Source: Glandiceps talaboti
Taxonomy: Eukaryota; Hemichordata; Enteropneusta; Spengelidae
NCBI RefSeq assembly: GCF_964340395.1
Contig: NC_135558.1
Coordinates: 23,767,064-23,831,063 of the forward strand
DNA: 64,000 nucleotides
Direction of reading: 5' to 3'
Shown one piece after another: positions 56,275-64,000 of the stretch; position 1 is the first letter of the stretch, and each line of letters opens with the position of its first letter. The translations under genes and the position numbers were made by a program. The notes beneath the pieces were generated by a model. The model saw only the letters and a list, made by a program, of their open reading frames with translations, did no database searches and was not told the DNA's origin.

Positions 56275-59200
56275 ATGGATGAACTGAATCAACAAAACGA
56301 ACATGGACATGAGTTTGCTGATGTTATTAATGATCTGCGTCAAAGGATAAATACAATAGATGTTGTTTCCGACATAGTTCCTCCAAAATACAGTGGGAAT
56401 GACAGTCCTGATTTATGGCTTCCCAAATTTAATGCATATGTTGCATTCAAAGGATACAATGACAGACAACGCAGAAATTTGTTTGGTTTATTTATGAAAG
56501 GCAATGCCGAACTTTGGTTTGCGACTTTACATGATGATATCCTAGAGAACTGGAATGACTTAGTGGAGGCATTTTTGCTACAATTTCATCATGGCAAACC
56601 TAGATGGAAACTTGACAATGAATTAGACTCTCTACGTCAACAGCATGGTGAATCTGTACAGGAATATGCTATTCGTGTGAAACACATGTGTCATCAATGC
56701 CAACGGAATCAAGATGAATTATTAAGTCGATTTATTCAAGGATTATGTCCCTCGATTATGAAGTTTACTGTGACAAACAATCCGGTTGACTTTGAACAGG
56801 CATGTGCATTTGCCAGAAGATTTGAAATTATTGACAGTTTGTCTGACACTAATGGAAATACCAAGGATTTCAAGAAGACAGTACAGAACAACTGTGACAG
56901 TAGTAAAGACAGTGTGACCTCCGAGGATAGACATTTGACCTCTGTGAACTCTGTGGACAACATACAATACGGACGGACAGTTGAACAGCTGCAACAGACA
57001 TTGATTAGTCAACAGGTGCAGCCGCAACGTTCATTAACTCAATGGGATGAACGGGAATTCCTGAATGACAAAGTAAGCGAGGAATACATTCCTCACAATT
57101 ATTTTCAATCTGACTCTAACTTTCAGCCATTTTATCCAAACCAGTTTGAATGTCCAAGCTGTGACGGACAACAACACCACAATTGTAATAACAGAAATCG
57201 TTTTAGTCGATCATCTTCTAAACATTTAAGACGAAAATGTTATAACTGTCAGAAGCATGGTCATATTGCTAGTCAGTGTCGACAAAAGCGACCATTTCAT
57301 ACTTCTAACTCTACTGTAAAGCATGCAGGAGGTATCAAGGTAAATACATCCAGCATGCTAAATAAACCTTCTTTAAGTAATATGGAAATTGATGACTTTA
57401 AAGTTTCAAATAATAACATGATAAATGTTGACATATACAACCACAAAATTCCAGCACTGATTGACACAGGTGCAACAAATTCAGTTATTTGTACTACTTT
57501 GTTGAAAAAGATACCTAAATTAAATCGTTTACGAATTTCGAAATCACAACATCGATCTATAAATTTACCTTCCGGTCATCAATTGCCAATTATTGGAACT
57601 ATTGTAATTCCAGTCAGATTTGGGAACCGTTGTATCAATATGCCAGTCCATATAATTAGAAATTTACACAAGAATCTAATTATAGGGATGGACTTTTTGA
57701 CTAAACACAAAGCTGTTGTGGACATAGCCAGTCGAAAATTGTCACTGCGATCAGCATTATTAATGCGCGCAAATGAGAAATGTTTGATACCTGCTAATTC
57801 AGAATGCATTATAACTGCGCGACTTAGGAAAAATTATCCTAATGGTGTTTTAGGTATAACACCGAATATAAGTTCATTAAGTCATTTAGGTTTGGCTACA
57901 GCAAGAGTGTTAACCAAAACACACAACAATTTGGTTTCTGTTAGAATAGTCAACACAAATGACAAAGACATAATTCTCAGAAGGAATACTCGTTTGGGGT
58001 CATTTTCACCACTACCAAATGACACTGAACTATACCATTTTGACAGTGACCTACATACCAGAGACCGGACAGCTGTTAACACCACAACTACACAAGGACA
58101 AGACGAATTCTTTTCACAATTTAATCTCAATGAGGATGACTTGACAAACCAACAACTACATGACCTTCGCTCAATTCTTTGGAAGCACAGGGATGCCTTT
58201 GTAGATAAATCTGGTAGATTAGGGTACTGTGATTTGATCAAACATCGAATTGAGTTGGAACCTAATGCTAGACCAGTATCTAGACCACCATATCGTGTTT
58301 CACCAGAGAAAAGAAATGAAATTAGACGACAATTAGATAATTTGCTAGATCAAGGAATAATTAAACCCTCCACATCACCATATTCGTCACCATTACTACT
58401 CGTTAAGAAACCTTCAGGGGCGGGGTGGCGCTTAGTTGTTGATTATAGAGAATTGAACAAACAAACAGTACCGATAGTATTTCCGTTGCCAGGGGTAACA
58501 GATGCAATCGATATGGTGGGAAGTCAGGCTCCAAAATACTTTACTACATTAGATATGACAAGCGGATTTTGGCAATTGGCTATAAATGACAAAGATTCGT
58601 ACAAAACTGCGTTTGTTAGTCTTGATGGGAAATTTGAATGGAAGACTTTACCACAGGGATTACGCAATAGTAGCTGTTCGTTTCAGCAAACAATGCAGTT
58701 TCTGTTCCGAAAAATGCTGTGGGAAAACTTAGTAATTTATGTGGATGATTTAATTTTGTTCAGCAAAACATTTAGTGATCACCTAGATCACCTGGAAATG
58801 GTCCTCACACGTTTGCGTTCAGCTAATCTCAAACTTGGTCCAAAGAAATGTCATTTTGCCAAACGAGAAGTTAAATTTCTAGGACATATCTTAAATGAGA
58901 ATGGTATTGCAACTGACCCAAATAAAATACAAGCCGTCAAAACTTTTCCAGTCCCGAAAAATGTGAAACAGTTAAAGTCCTTTTTAGGCTTAGCCGGCTT
59001 CTATCGTAAGTTCATAAAGGATTTTTCCAAGATTGCGGGCCCATTATATGATCTATTCAAAAAGGACAAAAAGTTCGTCTGGGATGATAAATGTCAACAG
59101 GCATTTGATGCATTGAAACATGCACTGGTCAATGCTCCGCTATTAGGTTATCCACGATATGGACAGCCATTTATCCTTTATACCGATGCATCTGCGTATA

Positions 59201-61623
59201 GTGTTGGCTATGTTTTAGCACAAAACCAGGACAATGTAGAACATCCAATTTGTTATGGAGGAAGATCGCTTAGCCGTAGGCAGCGAAATTATACAACGAC
59301 TGAACGTGAGGCTCTTGCAGTATTGCATGGTTTAGCTCAATGTGATGCATATCTTCGTGGAAACCGTTTTACAGTAGTTACTGATCATGCAAATTTGCCA
59401 TATCTATTCAAAACAAAAACATCTAGCGGTCGTATAGCCAGATGGGTATTAAAAGTACAGGAATATACATTTGATATCGAGCACAGATCAGGTTTGAGTA
59501 TTCCACATGCAGATTGTCTATCAAGACGTAAATATCCAAAAGAGACATACAAAGATTCAGATTTTAGTACATCTGATACTTGCACAAGTCAGGCCACTCA
59601 AACTGACGATGTCATTCCCTCAGTGTTAACTCTGGAGATACCAGACAATACTATCATACCTGAAATTGCACATATGCAAACAAACACAGCTGATGATTCT
59701 ATTGTTGATATAAGGTATTTATATGAGAAATCTGATAGTGAAGTTGCATTAAGCCGGCAAAATAACTCGCGAAACTCAGAGATTACTTCTTCACTTAATA
59801 ACGTTATAGATGTTGATGACTTCGACATAAGGTCGGAACACATGTCAAAATTGCAAAGAGCAGACCGGCACATAAAGCCTATTATAGCTTATTTGGAGAA
59901 TGGTGAACTACCAAAAGAAGCAAAACATGCACAAAAATTAATTCAAGGACATGCGAATTATGTGTTATTAAACAATGTCCTATACCATTATTGGTCCCCC
60001 ACAGGAAAGTCGTACAAGGCGAAAGATTGTATTAGACAACTTGTCGTGCCTAAAACATTACAACTTTACATACTAAAGCGAATTCATGATGATGTCACAG
60101 GAGGTCATTTGGGAACTTCAAGGACATTACATGCGATCAGAACAAAATACTATTGGGATAATCTACTTAAGGACGTCAATGATTATGTAGCTTCATGTTC
60201 TCATTGTCATATGAGAAAAAGAGGGCGTCGTTATAGAAGTCAATTATTGCCAATACCTGTTAATGGTTTAATGGACCGCATTGGTTTTGATTTCTTAGGC
60301 AAATTAAAGACTACGAAACGCGGAAACAGTTACATTCTGGTAGTTACAGAATATCTTTCCAAGTTTGCATGGGCCTTCGCTCTTCCGAATACTCGGGCGG
60401 AAACAGTCGCTAAGGTATTATTTGAGGATATCTTTTGTGTATATGGATTCCCAAATTCCGTGTTATCAGATCAAGGAGCATCGTTCATGTCACATCTTAT
60501 TAAGGAAGTATGTAGATTTTTTGATATTACAAAGACACGTTCATCTGCATATCACCCAGCATGCAACGGGCTCACTGAACGTATGAACAGTACGCTTTTA
60601 AATATGTTATCAATGTATACATCAGACGAATCTGATGATTGGGATGTATATCTCCAATCTGTGTTATTTGCATATAGGGCCACACCCCATGAAACTACGA
60701 AAATGTCACCTTTCAAAGTGATGTTCGGTACTGAACCTAGACTTCCGGTTGATGCTGAAATATTACCGCGACTAGGTGTATCAAGGAATGTCGATTTTCA
60801 TCTTCATGAAATGGCAAGATGTAGAAACATGGCGATACAGTTAGCAAAGGAGAACATAACAAAGGCACAAGCAGTTATGAAAATGCGTTATGATGCAAAA
60901 GCGAATACATCACATAAGTTTACAGTAGGTGATATAGTGTATCTTCATCATCCAGCCGTAAAAGTTGGATGCAGTCCAAAGTTTCATCATCCATTTCGGG
61001 GACCTTTTCGTATCAAGGAACAAGTCTCACCTGTCAATTTCAAACTTCAATATATTGACAGTTCTAAGAAATACAATAAGGTGATTCATGCAAATAGGTT
61101 AAAACATGCCCGTTTACGGCCAGACCATCTTCTAAGTGGCAGAAATACTGACATGCACACTTCAGACGATGTAGAAAATAGCCAAGGCATTGATCCGTTA
61201 GTGAACCAAAGAACACAAAGTACAAACTACCATTTACAATCTGATACAGAATTGTATAGCATCCCACAGGACCAGAGTGCTCCTGAAACAGGAAGCAAGC
61301 AAATACAGACTACAGCCTCTAAAACTTGGCGTAACAATGTACGCACACGTGCTGAGAGACGGAGGTTAGAACAGAGTGTTGAGAATGACTCTGATGTAAA
61401 TACTGATAAAGACGACAATGATAACTATTTTAGTATAGAGAAAATTATGAAAGGACGGTACAAAAATGGTCAATTGCAATATCTAATCAAGTGGGCTGGA
61501 TTTTCATCCGACAAAAACTCATGGGAACCTAGTCAGAATCTGAACAAAGCTGCATTAGAGGTCCTCAAACGTGCACCAGTTCCAATTATGGGGTCACCAA
61601 AGGGCAAACAAAAATGTCCATAA
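56275..61623 (+). CDS. Gag-Pol polyprotein with C-terminal chromodomain
   Basis: 1782 codons in one frame, without the frameshift many Ty3/gypsy elements use between gag and pol. Gag occupies roughly residues 1-320 and includes a retrotransposon-gag core. A CX2CX4HX4C zinc knuckle lies at C322, C325, H330 and C335. Protease has DTGA at 397-400. Reverse transcriptase has D760 and the YVDD box at 822-825. RNase H has D971, E1012 and D1037. Integrase has H1271, H1278, C1308 and C1311 and a D,D-35-E triad at D1339, D1399 and E1435. A chromodomain lies at about 1718-1768 with cage-position aromatics F1719, W1740 and F1743. All catalytic residues are present, so the protein is expected to be functional. 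It makes reverse transcription and integration machinery; the chromodomain probably guides integration to methylated histone. Confidence 0.96.
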   Translation: MDELNQQNEHGHEFADVINDLRQRINTIDVVSDIVPPKYSGNDSPDLWLPKFNAYVAFKGYNDRQRRNLFGLFMKGNAELWFATLHDDILENWNDLVEAFLLQFHHGKPRWKLDNELDSLRQQHGESVQEYAIRVKHMCHQCQRNQDELLSRFIQGLCPSIMKFTVTNNPVDFEQACAFARRFEIIDSLSDTNGNTKDFKKTVQNNCDSSKDSVTSEDRHLTSVNSVDNIQYGRTVEQLQQTLISQQVQPQRSLTQWDEREFLNDKVSEEYIPHNYFQSDSNFQPFYPNQFECPSCDGQQHHNCNNRNRFSRSSSKHLRRKCYNCQKHGHIASQCRQKRPFHTSNSTVKHAGGIKVNTSSMLNKPSLSNMEIDDFKVSNNNMINVDIYNHKIPALIDTGATNSVICTTLLKKIPKLNRLRISKSQHRSINLPSGHQLPIIGTIVIPVRFGNRCINMPVHIIRNLHKNLIIGMDFLTKHKAVVDIASRKLSLRSALLMRANEKCLIPANSECIITARLRKNYPNGVLGITPNISSLSHLGLATARVLTKTHNNLVSVRIVNTNDKDIILRRNTRLGSFSPLPNDTELYHFDSDLHTRDRTAVNTTTTQGQDEFFSQFNLNEDDLTNQQLHDLRSILWKHRDAFVDKSGRLGYCDLIKHRIELEPNARPVSRPPYRVSPEKRNEIRRQLDNLLDQGIIKPSTSPYSSPLLLVKKPSGAGWRLVVDYRELNKQTVPIVFPLPGVTDAIDMVGSQAPKYFTTLDMTSGFWQLAINDKDSYKTAFVSLDGKFEWKTLPQGLRNSSCSFQQTMQFLFRKMLWENLVIYVDDLILFSKTFSDHLDHLEMVLTRLRSANLKLGPKKCHFAKREVKFLGHILNENGIATDPNKIQAVKTFPVPKNVKQLKSFLGLAGFYRKFIKDFSKIAGPLYDLFKKDKKFVWDDKCQQAFDALKHALVNAPLLGYPRYGQPFILYTDASAYSVGYVLAQNQDNVEHPICYGGRSLSRRQRNYTTTEREALAVLHGLAQCDAYLRGNRFTVVTDHANLPYLFKTKTSSGRIARWVLKVQEYTFDIEHRSGLSIPHADCLSRRKYPKETYKDSDFSTSDTCTSQATQTDDVIPSVLTLEIPDNTIIPEIAHMQTNTADDSIVDIRYLYEKSDSEVALSRQNNSRNSEITSSLNNVIDVDDFDIRSEHMSKLQRADRHIKPIIAYLENGELPKEAKHAQKLIQGHANYVLLNNVLYHYWSPTGKSYKAKDCIRQLVVPKTLQLYILKRIHDDVTGGHLGTSRTLHAIRTKYYWDNLLKDVNDYVASCSHCHMRKRGRRYRSQLLPIPVNGLMDRIGFDFLGKLKTTKRGNSYILVVTEYLSKFAWAFALPNTRAETVAKVLFEDIFCVYGFPNSVLSDQGASFMSHLIKEVCRFFDITKTRSSAYHPACNGLTERMNSTLLNMLSMYTSDESDDWDVYLQSVLFAYRATPHETTKMSPFKVMFGTEPRLPVDAEILPRLGVSRNVDFHLHEMARCRNMAIQLAKENITKAQAVMKMRYDAKANTSHKFTVGDIVYLHHPAVKVGCSPKFHHPFRGPFRIKEQVSPVNFKLQYIDSSKKYNKVIHANRLKHARLRPDHLLSGRNTDMHTSDDVENSQGIDPLVNQRTQSTNYHLQSDTELYSIPQDQSAPETGSKQIQTTASKTWRNNVRTRAERRRLEQSVENDSDVNTDKDDNDNYFSIEKIMKGRYKNGQLQYLIKWAGFSSDKNSWEPSQNLNKAALEVLKRAPVPIMGSPKGKQKCP

Positions 61624-62965
61624 TCATTTATAGATACAAAGAAAATTGCACCCATATACTCGATGAGAAAGGACTATTTTCACTTGAGCAGCGTGCATAA
61701 TTTCTAGTGGTATTGATTCAAAGTGTATATTGAATTGCAATGAGAAAATTACCAACCTACTTATGGTCAATCAGGTTACTTGTAATGAAAACTAAATTGA
61801 CTTATTGGATTAATATTAATGGTCTTAATAGTTCTGTATAAGTCGTTAACATACTGAAGATGTCAAATTTTAAACATGGATGAACAGCTAAGATGCCTGT
61901 AATGTTTAAATAATGACGTAGGGTTTCTTACACGACAATGATTGTGTTGGCGCAACTGACTTTTCTTGATGACTGTAACAGCTGATTAGTTAGTGTAACT
62001 TAAGGATAGCTGTAAGACAATACATTTAGGTCAGTGTTCTTGATAGCTGATATCAGGGTGAAATCACAAGTTACTGGACTTAGATTACTTGAATAACATT
62101 GACTGGTTAATTTTGACTTCACTAAACAAAGACGACGTCACTGACACACACTTTTATGCTACACCATTTTTCATAATATTGATTTCGTCTGCAGTTAAAG
62201 ATTCAATTTGGAATATGATCACGAATATGGCATGCTGACCATTTGTCAGTGACAATTTTCAATATTGGCGTGATGAAATATTTAAGAGTTAATATTTATT
62301 CATAGCATAGATATTTAATGTCATCATTTGATTTTACGAGACAGATACCTACATTCCTTTCAGATAGGAATACTTATGTTATAATTTAGTTATGTACACG
62401 ATGAATCGGGTATAACTTGGTCAACATTAAAACATTCTTCTAATTATATTTCTTTATGTTCAACTTTTAAATGCTGCAGATATAAAATTCCTAGCAAAGT
62501 TCTTTAGACCTGAGAATTCTATTGATGAATGTACTTGTCTGGTAGTGTTAATGAAAATAGAGGGGGCCCGAACAGTACGTTATGGATGGTCATATCTATC
62601 AGTATGATTGTGTGAATGATTGAAAAAGACTGGCCAGTCGAACGTATGTTTGTGATGTGATTGAGAAGTACACAATTCAATAGCCAACTCAGGATATAAT
62701 TATTCTACGATTCAATTTTCGACTTATCTGTGATGTCTCTCTTTGATGTCATTTATTCATTGAAGTACATGTTGACTAAATAAGTATATCTGGTTCGGAA
62801 TTTGAGATTTTAGCACTCTTAGTTTTCAAGGGTCGTATAAATTTTACATTTCTAACACTTCATACGAAACAGCATTAATTACTTCTAAGACTTTTCAATT
62901 TTCATTTATGAAGGGTAAATTATTTTTTAGATATTTTAGTCTGTAACGAGGGCGTTACAAATTTT
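61624..62965 (+). other. Noncoding 3' internal region of the chromovirus
   Basis: AT-rich, with stops in all frames and no env or accessory ORF. At about 1.34 kb it is long for a chromovirus 3' region and could hold cis-acting signals or degenerate sequence. Confidence 0.8.
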
Positions 62966-62980
62966 GGAAAGAGGGGAAAG
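62966..62980 (+). promoter_or_regulatory. Polypurine tract
   Basis: GGAAAGAGGGGAAAG, all purines, lies immediately before the 3' LTR, where plus-strand priming is expected. Confidence 0.92.
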
Positions 62981-63560
62981 TGTCACAGATGACATATTTA
63001 TATTTCAGTAAACTGAATATTTTAACAACATCGAATGGCCTAGTTTGACTGAAAGGTCAATAGACTGTCTCAAGGATATTGGATTTAGACCACACAGGAT
63101 TCCAAGCATACTCGAATACATGAGACGACAGTCTGCATTTCATAAATATCTAGGATTCATAGTGATCATTCATCAATGTTTTAAAATTACTTTTAGGGTA
63201 TTATAACGCCCATGAAAACTCTATATGGAGTGCATTAATTATTTGGCCATTGGCCATGCGTTATGTATATTTAGACTTTAAGGACGTCACAATAAAGCAC
63301 ACTGAGACAGGCACTTCAGCTCAGATTTGGCAAGAGGACTTGGCTTCGCGGGAAGTCAATGAACGAGGCACTATGCTGGGTGTTTGCCTTCGTCTCGAGT
63401 GTAGATTTACACACAAACTGTGTAGTCTGAGCTAATTCCCTTTAAAGTTCAAGTGTGATCCTGGTACGTACATACAGAAGTTGAGTCAGATATGAGATAT
63501 GAGAGTGATTCGGGCGTTATTACTTGGTCTATCAGCTGTGTGCGAACAACAGTAGTAATA
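62981..63560 (+). repeat. 3' LTR of the chromovirus, 580 bp
   Basis: Identical to 55551-56130 at an offset of 7430. The polyadenylation hexamer is at 63291-63296. Confidence 0.95.
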
Positions 63561-64000
63561 CTAATTACCAGACTGGTACATTGTGTTCATGTACAAGAAG
63601 GCATTTTAGTCACTACTTATTTTAACTAATTACCAGACTGGTACATTGTGTTCATGTACAAGAAGGCATTTTAGTCACTACTTATTTTTACTAATTACCA
63701 GACTGGTACATTGTGTTCATGTACAAGAAGGCATTTTAGTCACTACTTATTTTTACTAATTACCAGACTGGTACAATGTGTTCATTTACAAGGCATTTTA
63801 GTCACTACTTATTTTTACTAATTACCAGACTGGTACATTGTGTTCATGTACAAGAAGGCATTTTAGTCACTACTTATTTTTACTAATTACCAGACTGGTA
63901 CATTGTGTTCATGTATAAGAAGGCATTTTAGTCACTACTTATTTTAACTAATTACCAGACTGGTACATTGTGTTCATGTACAAGAAGGCATTTTAGTCAC
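63561..64000. repeat. 65-bp minisatellite, right part, with right target duplication
   Basis: Begins with the CTAAT duplication (63561-63565) and continues the array of 52892-55550 for about seven units to the window edge, so its total length is unknown. Confidence 0.97.

Larger units (their letters stand above)
55551..63560 (+). mobile_element. Complete Ty3/gypsy chromovirus, 8010 bp
   Basis: Two identical 580-bp LTRs flank a 144-bp leader, one long gag-pol frame (56275-61623), a noncoding stretch of about 1.34 kb and a polypurine tract at 62966-62980. The target duplication is CTAAT. Order of domains (gag, protease, reverse transcriptase, RNase H, integrase, chromodomain) is that of chromoviruses in Metaviridae. 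No env-like ORF is present. Identical LTRs and an unbroken frame indicate a very recent insertion and possible activity. It interrupts a 65-bp minisatellite. Confidence 0.95.

Noticed and set aside
61624-62965. A possible env gene downstream of pol
   Set aside because: Stops in all frames; no signal peptide or membrane segment.

Overview
The window is animal nuclear DNA. The evidence is spliced genes with GT-AG introns, a recognisable SWI5 DNA-repair gene, several non-LTR retrotransposon remnants, a chromodomain-bearing Ty3/gypsy element and a great deal of minisatellite DNA. The low GC content, the metazoan SWI5 sequence and the mix of CR1/L2-type LINEs with a chromovirus suggest a marine invertebrate. 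A lancelet or hemichordate is plausible, but the species cannot be fixed from sequence alone. About 22 kb of the 64 kb (roughly a third) is tandem repeat with units of 25 to 74 bp.

Layout. 1-2.3 kb: an AG microsatellite, two exon-like pieces on the minus strand, a possible divergent promoter and a small unidentified ORF. 3.4-6.1 kb: two LINE remnants in opposite orientations. 7.5-9.9 kb: old interspersed repeats and a long hairpin. 10.2-23.9 kb: the SWI5 gene (plus strand), whose introns hold a 5.9-kb array of 54-bp units, a 2.7-kb array of 37-bp units, two smaller arrays and an inverted-repeat element. 24-28.5 kb: interspersed repeats, a terminal-inverted-repeat element with a target duplication, and an array grown inside a repeat copy. 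28.6-33.1 kb: a 35-bp array, a broken LINE and a 47-bp array. 35.4-44.1 kb: an unidentified multi-exon gene on the minus strand with one intron almost wholly made of a 47-bp array; a 25-bp array lies in another intron. 44.6-46.9 kb: a perfectly uniform 30-bp array and a LINE remnant. 47-52.3 kb: mostly non-coding DNA with a degenerate element flanked by TTAA. 52.9-64 kb: a 65-bp minisatellite interrupted by a complete 8.0-kb chromovirus with identical 580-bp LTRs and a 5-bp target duplication.

The most interesting signal is in SWI5. The 37-bp array runs exactly into the 3' splice site of the third recognised coding exon, and its homology continues five bases into that exon. Each of the roughly 72 copies therefore carries a branch-point-like TTAAT about 22 nt upstream of an AG, and many copies read CAG|GTGATG, an acceptor fused to a donor as in recursive splice sites. 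The 54-bp array upstream also ends at an acceptor-like site, with TTGAC 21 nt before the AG. A smaller repeat on the minus strand ends at the acceptor of an exon of the unidentified gene. This suggests minisatellites seeded by duplication of intron-exon boundaries, giving arrays of potential 3' splice sites.

The two host genes have no evident functional link. The mobile elements are independent insertions; the chromovirus is the only one that looks recently active.
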